Made by a program: the position numbers and the translations under genes
DNA from: CAYGZA01 sp964354135
Lineage (GTDB): Bacteria; Planctomycetota; Planctomycetia; Pirellulales; Thermoguttaceae
DNA length: 5,647 nt
Direction of reading: 5' to 3'
Assembly: GCA_964354135.1 (NCBI GenBank)
Contig: CAYGZA010000380.1
Location: 1 to 5,647 of the forward strand
The notes under the pieces: model-generated
Told to the model about the DNA's origin: nothing
Seen by the model: only the letters and a program-made list of their open reading frames with translations
The model's database searches: none
Part shown: in pieces, positions 1 through 5,248 of the stretch
How positions within the stretch are numbered: the stretch's first letter is position 1
Layout: each line of letters starts with the position of its first letter

Positions 1-1324
1 CGGTTTCGCTGGTTTTCGACAGGGACAAAGACAGGGGGCGGCGCATTCCGCGGGCGATGTCCCGGAGGATCGACATAGGGTTTTCACTCCGGGGATTGTC
101 GCCGGTGAGGACCACCAGGTCGGCGCCTTCCTCGGCGGCCCGGCCCATCAGGGGGCGTTTGCCCCGGTCGCGGTCGCCGCCGGCGCCGAAGACGCAAATC
201 AACCGGCCCTCGACGACTTCCCGCAGCGTCCGCAGGGAGCCGGCCAGGGCGTCGGGCGTGTGGGCATAGTCGACGAACACGCCGAACGGCTGCCCGCACT
301 CGATCCGCTCCAGCCGGCCGGGGACGTAGTCGACCGCTTCCAGGCCGCGGGCCACGGTGGGCAGGTCGATGCCGTAGGCCAGCCCGACCGCCGCCGCCGT
401 CAGGCAGTTGTACGCGTGGTGCGCGCCGATCATCCGCGTCCGCACCGGGATCATCTCGCTCCCGGCGCAGAGGAGGATCGTCTGCTCGCTCGGCATCCGC
501 TCGACCGGCGAGGCGGTGATCTCGGCGTTGGATTCCATGCCGACGGTGAGCACCGGCCCGTCGATCCGGCTCAAGTAGCCGATGGAGACCGGGTCGTCGG
601 CGTTGAGCACCGCGAAGCCGACGTCGGAAAGGTGCCCAAAAAGGCGGGCCTTTGCCAGCCGATACTCCCGCAACGAGCGGTGGTAGTCGAGGTGGTCGCG
701 GCGGACGTTGGTGACGCAGACCGCATCGAAGGAGATTCCCGCCACCCGGGATTGGTCCAGGGCGTGGCTGGAGACTTCCATCACCGCGTGGGAGCACCCG
801 TTCCGGACCATGCGGGCCAACAGACGAGCGAGTTGGTCTGCGGGCGGCGTGGTGAGGGTGGGCCGGGCGATTCGGCGGCCGTCGCAGTATCCCAGCGTTC
901 CGAGGATTCCGATCCGGCAGCCGACCGTGGTGAGGATGCTGGCGATGAGGCAACTGGTCGTGGTCTTGCCGTTGGTTCCGGTGATTCCGATGACCTTCAT
1001 CTGCCGGCTGGGGTTGCCGGCCAGCGCCTGCGAGATGCGGCCGAAGGCGTCGCGGGTGTCGTCCACGCAACAGACCGGCAGCGGGATCCCCGGCAAGGGC
1101 CGCTCGGCCACCACGGCCGCGCAGCCGCGGGCCATCGCCTCGGGGACGAAGTCGTGCCCGTCGTGCCGGCTTCCCCGCAGGGCCACGAAGACCGAGCCCG
1201 GCTCCACGCGGCGGGAGTCGCACGTGGAGCGGGCAGCCTCGATGTCGTCGGCGCCGTAGAACTCGGCACGCGGCAGCAGGGCGCGGAGACGGATCGGTTG
1301 CCCCGAATCGGGCCGGGTTTGCAT
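1..1324 (-). CDS. murE: UDP-N-acetylmuramoyl-L-alanyl-D-glutamate--2,6-diaminopimelate ligase (MurE), 3' end beyond window
   Basis: MurE is a cytoplasmic ATP-dependent ligase that adds the third residue to the UDP-MurNAc-L-Ala-D-Glu peptidoglycan precursor. I translated 441 codons without a stop; the family is usually about 490-510 residues, so roughly 50-70 C-terminal residues lie outside the window. Visible landmarks are the N-terminal CDSRRVEPGSVFVAL segment (35-49), the ATP P-loop GTNGKTT (116-122), the LTTP substrate loop (157-160), EVSSHALDQ (183-191), TNVRRDHLDYH (205-215), the lysine expected to be carbamylated in YRLAKARLF (K225), VDYAHTPDAL (351-360) and GAGGDRDRGKRPLM (380-393). 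The third-residue selectivity motif reads DNPR (409-412), which in this family marks meso-diaminopimelate rather than lysine. The ATG at 1324 was chosen because AAGGAGG (1334-1340 on the complement) sits 9 nt upstream. The gene runs divergently from the EIIA gene. Identity is near certain; mDAP specificity is inferred from the motif. Confidence 0.97.
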   Translation of the reverse strand, partial: MQTRPDSGQPIRLRALLPRAEFYGADDIEAARSTCDSRRVEPGSVFVALRGSRHDGHDFVPEAMARGCAAVVAERPLPGIPLPVCCVDDTRDAFGRISQALAGNPSRQMKVIGITGTNGKTTTSCLIASILTTVGCRIGILGTLGYCDGRRIARPTLTTPPADQLARLLARMVRNGCSHAVMEVSSHALDQSRVAGISFDAVCVTNVRRDHLDYHRSLREYRLAKARLFGHLSDVGFAVLNADDPVSIGYLSRIDGPVLTVGMESNAEITASPVERMPSEQTILLCAGSEMIPVRTRMIGAHHAYNCLTAAAVGLAYGIDLPTVARGLEAVDYVPGRLERIECGQPFGVFVDYAHTPDALAGSLRTLREVVEGRLICVFGAGGDRDRGKRPLMGRAAEEGADLVVLTGDNPRSENPMSILRDIARGMRRPLSLSLSKTSET

Positions 1325-1327
1325 GGC

Positions 1328-1342
1328 GCAAGGCCTCCTTGC
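1328..1342 (-). promoter_or_regulatory. murE ribosome binding site inside a small dyad
   Basis: On the minus strand GCAAGG-AGG-CCTTGC is a perfect 6-bp inverted repeat with a 3-nt centre. The Shine-Dalgarno AAGGAGG occupies its left arm and centre, 9 nt before the ATG. In RNA this could fold into a short hairpin that partly hides the ribosome binding site. The ribosome site is clear; a regulatory role for the hairpin is only an inference. Confidence 0.6.
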
Positions 1343-1452
1343 CTTACGTCGCTGGAAACGAACGTCGCGATGGGCCTATCGTCTTGGGCTGACTGCCGGG
1401 GAGTCTTCCTTGGCGTCGGCCACCCCGGGCCGCTTGGCGATACGGCTGCGGG

Positions 1453-1480
1453 ATTGTCCGGATTTTGGCCTCGCTGTCAA
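1453..1480 (-). promoter_or_regulatory. candidate sigma70-type promoter for murE
   Basis: Reading the minus strand, a consensus -35 box TTGACA (1475-1480) is followed after 16 nt by GACAAT (1453-1458), which matches four of six -10 positions including the key A2 and T6. Transcription would start near 1446 and give a leader of about 120 nt before the murE ATG. It is the best minus-strand promoter match I found in the 1325-1640 gap. It is a motif call only; spacing is one base short of the optimum. Confidence 0.45.
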
Positions 1481-1576
1481 GGCGGGATTCTTCGCGACGA
1501 CGGCCTTCCGTGCAGTTGGTCTGGACAAGATAACCAAGATCGGCGAACATGGTAGTACACGCGAGAATTGCGGGCC

Positions 1577-1595
1577 CTCTCCCCTCTGGGGAAGG
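1577..1595. repeat. REP-like imperfect hairpin
   Basis: TCCCC (1580-1584) and GGGGA (1588-1592) flank the loop TCT, and the stem extends imperfectly outward to C1577 and G1595. The surrounding CCCTCTCCCC...GGGGAAGG resembles the pyrimidine-rich and purine-rich arms of dispersed REP-like palindromes found between genes in many GC-rich bacteria. No U-run follows, so it does not look like an intrinsic terminator. Only one copy is in the window, so calling it a repeat rests on resemblance. Confidence 0.35.
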
Positions 1596-1640
1596 TTGTG
1601 GTATGGGTCTGGAATCGTTCCCAATCCGCGTTCTATCTCT

Positions 1641-2351
1641 ATGCCGGCTGAGGACTTTGGAATCGAGAGCCTCGCGAGGTACCTCCACCTTGCCCCCCAA
1701 CAGGTGACCAGGTTGGCGGACCGCGGCAAGCTCCCCGCGCGGAAGGTCGGCGGCCAATGGCGATTCGCCCGGGCCGAGATCCATCATTGGCTCGAAGAGC
1801 GGATCGGGCTCTCGGACGAGGCCGAGCTGGTCGAGGTCGAGGGGGTCCTCGAGCGCTCCGGCGACAGCGAGGAGGCCCAGGTCTGCATCGCCGAAATGCT
1901 GTCGCAAGAAGCGATCGGCATTCCGCTGGCAGCGCGGACCCGCGCCTCGGTCTTCACGACGATGGTCGCGTTGGCGGCGAAGACCGGATTCCTCTGGGAC
2001 CCGGAGACGATGGTCGAGGCCCTCCGCTCCCGCGAAGACATGTACCCCACGGCGATGGACAACGGGGTCGCCCTGTTGCACCCGCGGCGTCCGATGCCCA
2101 ACATCCTCGGCCAGGCTTTTTTGGCGTTGGGGGTGAGCGCGGGGGGAATCCCGTTCGGCGGCGACCGCGGGACCATGACCGACGTGTTCTTCCTCATCTG
2201 TTCGGTCGAAGATCGGGGCCACCTGCGGACCTTGGCCCGGCTGAGTCGGGTGATCGGGTCACCCGGCTTCCTGGAAGACCTCCGCCAAGCCCCAGACGCG
2301 GCGGCGGCCCACCGGCTCATCCGCGACACGGAAGCGAAGCTGGCAGGCTGA
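1641..2351 (+). CDS. HTH DNA-binding domain fused to PTS EIIA (PtsN/fructose-type) domain
   Basis: This 236-residue protein has two parts. Residues 6-55 form an excisionase/MerR-type helix-turn-helix (SLARYLHLAPQQVTRLADRG, then KVGGQWRFARAEIHHWLEER, with the 'GxWRF...I..WL' wing typical of HTH_17). Residues about 78-232 match the EIIA fructose/nitrogen-PTS fold. The expected phospho-acceptor His is kept: H147 in NGVALLHPRRP corresponds to the 'GIAIPH' active site. GIPFGGDRG (169-177), DVFFLICS (181-188) and the second family His in DRGHLRTLARL (H194) are also present. It is therefore likely a cytoplasmic DNA-binding regulator whose EIIA part can sense phosphate flow from HPr or another donor; that function is inference. 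I chose the ATG at 1641 because HTH homology begins just after it. No Shine-Dalgarno precedes it, so it may be leaderless or use another initiation mode. The next gene follows after 46 nt, suggesting an operon. PtsN itself lacks an HTH, so no symbol is given. Confidence 0.88.
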   Translation: MPAEDFGIESLARYLHLAPQQVTRLADRGKLPARKVGGQWRFARAEIHHWLEERIGLSDEAELVEVEGVLERSGDSEEAQVCIAEMLSQEAIGIPLAARTRASVFTTMVALAAKTGFLWDPETMVEALRSREDMYPTAMDNGVALLHPRRPMPNILGQAFLALGVSAGGIPFGGDRGTMTDVFFLICSVEDRGHLRTLARLSRVIGSPGFLEDLRQAPDAAAAHRLIRDTEAKLAG

Positions 2352-2397
2352 TGGGAACCGCGGAGGCGCCGAAGCGCAGAAAAAAAGGGGGTTCACA

Positions 2398-3204
2398 GTG
2401 CCGGGGATTTCCATCCTGCTGGTGGGCGATACCGATTGGGCCGAATTCCGCGAGGCCCGCGCGGTCTTGCGAGACTTGGGCGAGGTAACCGCGGCGCCGG
2501 ACGTCGACCGCGCGGCCGCCCTGCTCGCCGAGGGGCAACCGGCAGCCGACGTGATCGTCATGGTCCAGGCGTTTCCCGGCCAGTTTTCCGCGGAGGCAGT
2601 CGATCGGCTGCGCCGCGCGGCCCCGCTGGCCCGAGTGGTGGCGCTCTTGGGCAGTTGGTGCGAGGGGGAAACGCGGAGCGGCCGGCCCTGGCCGGCGGCC
2701 ATTCGCGTCTATTGGCACCAGTGGGGCCCACGGGCCAGCCAAGAGTTGACACGCCTCCGCGACGGGGGGTATTCCTCCTGGGGCTTGCCCCTGACAGCCG
2801 GCGAAGAGGAACGCTTCCTGGCCGTCGGCCGGCAGCCGCTCGGGCGCCGCGAGGGCTTGATCGTCATTCACACCGGCTCGTTCGACGTGCAGGATTGGAT
2901 GTCCGCTGCGTGCCGCCGGTCAGGTTACTCGACGGTGTGGCTGCGGCCGGGCCGACGGGGGCGGGTGGACGGGGCCAAGGCCGTGCTGTTCGACGCCTCC
3001 GATTGCCGCGGCGGCGAGCTGGACGAGCTGAAGCGGACGGCCGACGCCTTCCGGCCGGCCCCCACTCTTGCCTTGATGCACTTCCCACGGGTCGAAGACC
3101 GGGAGCAGGTCCTGGCGGCCGGCGCCGCTGCCGTCCTCTCCAAGCCCCTCCTGCTGGAAGACCTGTTCTGGGAGATCGACCGGGCGGTTGGTTCCGTCGG
3201 CTGA
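2398..3204 (+). CDS. tandem degenerate receiver-like protein, partner of the HTH-EIIA gene
   Basis: This 268-residue protein has no signal peptide or membrane segment. It reads as two CheY-like alpha/beta units. Unit 1 (about 3-110) starts with the strand ISILLVGDTD and has DVIVMVQAFPG (51-61), where the phospho-acceptor Asp of 'VLLDxxMPG' is replaced by Val56; it ends with the Trp-rich segment YWHQWG (105-110). Unit 2 (about 153-262) starts with GLIVIHTGSFD, lacking the usual acidic pair. It keeps a possible acceptor Asp199 in AVLFDASD and the conserved lysine K249 in AAVLSKPLLLEDLFWEI. It has no output domain. It is probably a signal-binding or protein-interaction module, and as neighbour of a DNA-binding EIIA a plausible partner; both are inference. 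The start is GTG at 2398, preceded by AAGGGGG 6 nt away and directly before the first strand. A second ATG at 2351 overlaps the upstream stop in another frame. Receiver assignment is by pattern, without a search. Confidence 0.72.
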   Translation: MPGISILLVGDTDWAEFREARAVLRDLGEVTAAPDVDRAAALLAEGQPAADVIVMVQAFPGQFSAEAVDRLRRAAPLARVVALLGSWCEGETRSGRPWPAAIRVYWHQWGPRASQELTRLRDGGYSSWGLPLTAGEEERFLAVGRQPLGRREGLIVIHTGSFDVQDWMSAACRRSGYSTVWLRPGRRGRVDGAKAVLFDASDCRGGELDELKRTADAFRPAPTLALMHFPRVEDREQVLAAGAAAVLSKPLLLEDLFWEIDRAVGSVG

Positions 3205-3265
3205 GATAGCGGGAATGGCCGAGACGAAACAAGCATCGCCTGCACAACGACTTAAGGACATGACT

Positions 3266-3286
3266 GCTGACGGCTGATGGCTGACA
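3266..3286. repeat. three tandem heptamers GCTGA[C/T][G/A]
   Basis: GCTGACG, GCTGATG and GCTGACA follow one another without a gap, and a decayed fourth unit (CATGACT, 3259-3265) precedes them. The array lies about 60 nt after the pseudo-receiver gene and about 55 nt before the rpsB promoter. GGCTG (3272-3276) can also pair with CAGCC (3285-3289), but no U-run follows, so terminator function is doubtful. Confidence 0.6.
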
Positions 3287-3341
3287 GCCTTCCCCCCGCA
3301 ATAGGTATTTGGCTCCCTAGTTGGTGGCATCCCCGAGTCGG

Positions 3342-3370
3342 TTGACGCTCCTGACCCAAGCTGTTAGCAT
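3342..3370 (+). promoter_or_regulatory. sigma70-type promoter for rpsB-tsf-pyrH
   Basis: TTGACG (3342-3347, five of six consensus) is followed after exactly 17 nt by TAGCAT (3365-3370, four of six, keeping T1, A2, A5 and T6). Transcription would start near 3377, leaving a leader of about 140 nt before the rpsB start. It lies in the non-coding gap directly before a highly expressed operon, where a strong promoter is expected. There is no experimental evidence. Confidence 0.7.
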
Positions 3371-3428
3371 GAGGGGCTCGTTAATACCAACGGCCGTGCC
3401 CGGCGGATATCGCGGGGCGGGCCGGACC

Positions 3429-3445
3429 TACGTAACCGTTACGTA
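3429..3445. promoter_or_regulatory. perfect 17-bp palindrome in the rpsB leader
   Basis: TACGTAAC-C-GTTACGTA is a perfect inverted repeat with 8-bp arms and a single central base. It is AT-richer than its surroundings and lies about 50-70 nt after the predicted transcription start. It has the size and symmetry of a dimeric regulator's operator. As RNA it could form a 7-bp stem with a 3-nt loop. I do not recognise the binding protein. Confidence 0.5.
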
Positions 3446-3451
3446 CCAACG

Positions 3452-3509
3452 CCGGACGCCCCTCCTTCCGGGACGGGGAGTTAGCCGGTGTGCCTTGTGT
3501 CGAGGAGGG
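3452..3509 (+). promoter_or_regulatory. possible rpsB leader pseudoknot sequestering the ribosome binding site
   Basis: CCGGA (3452-3456) pairs with TCCGG (3467-3471) to form a hairpin whose 10-nt loop contains CCCTCCT (3460-3466). That loop is exactly complementary to AGGAGGG (3503-3509), which is the rpsB Shine-Dalgarno region: seven Watson-Crick pairs, forming a pseudoknot-like contact. Opening or closing it would switch rpsB translation. In Gammaproteobacteria the rpsB leader is known to be repressed by its own product S2; a similar role here is inference. The complementarity is visible, the fold is untested. Confidence 0.42.
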
Positions 3510-3517
3510 AATGCCGG

Positions 3518-4255
3518 GTGGCAACTGTCCTGGTCAGAGAGCTGATTGACGCGGGGGTCCATTTCGGCCATCGCACGAGCCGGTGGAACCCCAAAATGCG
3601 GCCGTACATTTACGGCCGGCGGAACCTGATTCACGTCATCGACGTGCGTGAGACGATCCGCGGTCTGCTGCGGGCGCGGAAGTACCTTCAGCAAGTCACC
3701 CAGGCTGGCAGCCTGGTGCTGTTCGTGGGCACGAAGCGCCAGGCGGCCGAGACCGTCGAGCAGGAGGCCGCTCGCTGCGGCATGCCTTTTGTGAGCGACC
3801 GGTGGCTGGGGGGAACGCTGACCAATTTCCGCACCATCCGCAGCCGGCTGACGCGATTGGAGGAGCTGGAGGCGCTTCGCTCCAGCGAGGAGCTGGCCAC
3901 GTACTCCAAGAAGATGCAGTCGGCGCTGAACCGGGAGTTCCGCAAGATGTTCCGGAACCTCAACGGCATGCGCACGATGAGCCGGCTGCCGGAGGCCCTG
4001 GTGGTGATCGATCCGAAGAAGGAAAAAAACGCCGTCCGCGAGGCCCGGAAGCTGGGCGTCACGACGATCGCCCTCATCGACACCGACAGCGACCCGGACG
4101 AGGTCGACCTGCCGATTCCCGGCAACGACGACGGCATCCGCTCGATCGAGCTGATCGTCAAGCACCTGGCCGACGCGGTGTTGGCGGGGAAGGCCGGCGC
4201 CGGCGGGCTGAAGCAGGACGCGGCGGAGGGCGTGGCCCAGGCTGCCAGCGCGTGA
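3518..4255 (+). CDS. rpsB: 30S ribosomal protein S2
   Basis: S2 is a small-subunit protein that assembles late on the 30S head-body hinge and contacts S1-related components. The 245-residue product matches the family over its full length (E. coli about 241). It has VRELIDAGVHFGHRTSRWNP (6-25), then MRPYIYGRRNLIHVID (27-42), LFVGTKRQA (68-76), DRWLGGTLTNF (94-104), a charged helical region (about 105-150) likely forming the coiled-coil protrusion, MRTMSRLPEALVVIDPKKEK (151-170), and IPGNDDGIRSIELI (200-213). A short Ala/Gly-rich tail ends it. I chose GTG at 3518 because GAGGAGG (3502-3508) lies 9 nt upstream and S2 homology begins here. An in-frame GTG at 3488 would add ten unrelated residues and lacks a ribosome site. 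The ATG at 3511 is out of frame. It is the first gene of rpsB-tsf-pyrH. Confidence 0.98.
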   Translation: MATVLVRELIDAGVHFGHRTSRWNPKMRPYIYGRRNLIHVIDVRETIRGLLRARKYLQQVTQAGSLVLFVGTKRQAAETVEQEAARCGMPFVSDRWLGGTLTNFRTIRSRLTRLEELEALRSSEELATYSKKMQSALNREFRKMFRNLNGMRTMSRLPEALVVIDPKKEKNAVREARKLGVTTIALIDTDSDPDEVDLPIPGNDDGIRSIELIVKHLADAVLAGKAGAGGLKQDAAEGVAQAASA

Positions 4256-4291
4256 TCGCGGTTGCACGAGAGCCGGCGCCGCTGGGCGGTC

Positions 4292-4311
4292 GCTGCGGCG
4301 AGGTCCGCAGC
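4292..4311 (+). other. perfect 7-bp hairpin in the rpsB-tsf gap
   Basis: GCTGCGG (4292-4298) and CCGCAGC (4305-4311) form a GC-rich stem with a 6-nt loop. It lies in the 156-nt gap between rpsB and tsf (4256-4411). No U-run follows, so it is not a standard intrinsic terminator. It may act as a pause, processing or weak attenuation site that sets the rpsB to tsf ratio. That role is inference; a chance stem in GC-rich DNA is possible. Confidence 0.35.
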
Positions 4312-4411
4312 CGGGCAAGTCCTCTTCCGCCGGTCGACGGTCCCCGACCCGTGCCGTTTTCCAGACCCGTGGGTATCCCGAGATAAGAAGAAAGAACCAG
4401 GAGGTGTCCTC

Positions 4412-5245
4412 ATGCCAGAGATCACCGCGACGGCCGTCAAGGCCCTCCGCGATCAAACCGGGCTGCCGATGATGGACTGCAAACGGGCCTTGGAAGAAGC
4501 CGGCGGGGATGCCGCTCAGGCCGTTGAGCTGCTGCGAAAGGCCGGCAAGAAGACCATGGAGAAGCGTGCCGGGCGGGAAACCTCCGCCGGGCGGATCTTC
4601 GTCCATGCCGGCCTGGAGCCGGGGATCGGGACCATGGTGGAGCTCCGCTGCGAGAGCGCCCCGGTGGCGTCCAACGAGGAGTTCGTCGCCCTGGGCAAGG
4701 GCCTGGTGGAGCAACTGGCGACCGGGCCCGGCGCCGCCTCGCCCGATGAGCTTCTGGCCCAGCCCTCGCCGACCAAGCCGGGCCGGACCCTGCGCGAGCA
4801 ATTGGACGAGGTCACCAACCGCATCCGCGAGGTGTTTCGCGTGCAGCGGATCGTCCGGCTCGACAAGCCCTGCGGCGGCTACGCCCACCACGACGGCAGC
4901 ACCGGCGTGCTCGTGGAAGTGGCCGGCAAGGCCGATGCCGTCTTGGCCAAGGACGTCTGCATGCACGTTGCGGCGATGCGGCCGAAGGTGGTCGCCGTGG
5001 CGGACCTCGATCCGGCCGCCGTCGAAAAGGAGCGGGAGATCCTCGGCGAGGCCGCCCGCAAGGAGGGCAAGCCCGAGAAGATCATCCCCAAGATGGTCGA
5101 GGGGCGGCTGCGGGATTTCTTCGCGCGGCAGTGCCTCACCGAGCAGCCGTTTGTGAAGGACGACAAGCGGACCGTGGGCAAAGTGGCCGAGGCGGCCGGC
5201 ATGAAGGTCGTCGGCTTCGTCCATTGGGAACTCGGAAAGGAGTAG
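4412..5245 (+). CDS. tsf: elongation factor Ts, variant lacking TDFV motif
   Basis: EF-Ts is the nucleotide-exchange factor that removes GDP from EF-Tu in the cytoplasm. The 277-residue product is full length (E. coli about 283). The N-terminal UBA-like domain carries the family signature LRDQTGLPMMDCKRALEEAG (12-31). The core follows with TSAGRIFVHAG (57-67) and MVELRCESAPVASNEEF (75-91), then HVAAMRPKVVAV (185-196), the lysine- and glutamate-rich coiled-coil segment (about 203-236), and the C-terminal EQPFVKDDKRTVGKVAEAAG (244-263). The odd feature is residues 82-85: SAPV replaces TDFV, whose Asp80 and Phe81 in E. coli EF-Ts insert near the Mg site of EF-Tu. I recall the same substitution in planctomycete EF-Ts, so it is probably lineage-specific rather than damage. 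The ATG at 4412 has AGGAGGT (4399-4405) 6 nt upstream. In-frame sequence back to 4262 is not EF-Ts-like. Confidence 0.97.
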   Translation: MPEITATAVKALRDQTGLPMMDCKRALEEAGGDAAQAVELLRKAGKKTMEKRAGRETSAGRIFVHAGLEPGIGTMVELRCESAPVASNEEFVALGKGLVEQLATGPGAASPDELLAQPSPTKPGRTLREQLDEVTNRIREVFRVQRIVRLDKPCGGYAHHDGSTGVLVEVAGKADAVLAKDVCMHVAAMRPKVVAVADLDPAAVEKEREILGEAARKEGKPEKIIPKMVEGRLRDFFARQCLTEQPFVKDDKRTVGKVAEAAGMKVVGFVHWELGKE

Positions 5246-5248
5246 CCG

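Larger units (their letters stand above)
1325..1640. other. divergent intergenic region between murE and the HTH-EIIA gene
   Basis: This 316-nt stretch separates two divergent genes. It holds the murE ribosome site dyad, the murE promoter candidate and the REP-like hairpin, listed separately. I found no convincing plus-strand promoter for the downstream gene and no small coding region. The reading frame of the EIIA gene is open back to 1323, but the extra residues look compositionally random, match nothing I recognise, and would start on top of the murE start codon. Confidence 0.6.

Noticed and set aside
84..1331. Long open frames in the murE region (minus 84-1331 and plus 260-1555)
   Set aside because: They are shadows of murE in other frames: Arg/Pro/Gly-rich composition and no motifs, while the murE frame carries every family motif.
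1516..1537. Possible operator TTGGT...ACCAA in the divergent gap
   Set aside because: Arms of 5 bp separated by 12 nt are expected by chance in a region of this size, and the outer bases do not extend the symmetry.
1323..1640. N-terminal extension of the HTH-EIIA protein back to ATG 1323
   Set aside because: That ATG overlaps the murE start on the other strand, has no ribosome site and the extra 106 residues look random. The HTH begins only after 1641.
3272..3296. Terminator after the pseudo-receiver gene
   Set aside because: GGCTG/CAGCC is only a 5-bp stem with an 8-nt loop, followed by TTCCCCCC instead of a U-run. It is better explained by the heptamer repeats.
3488..3517. GTG 3488 as the rpsB start
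   Set aside because: It adds ten residues (VCLVSRRECR) unlike S2 and would place the strong ribosome site GAGGAGG inside the coding region.
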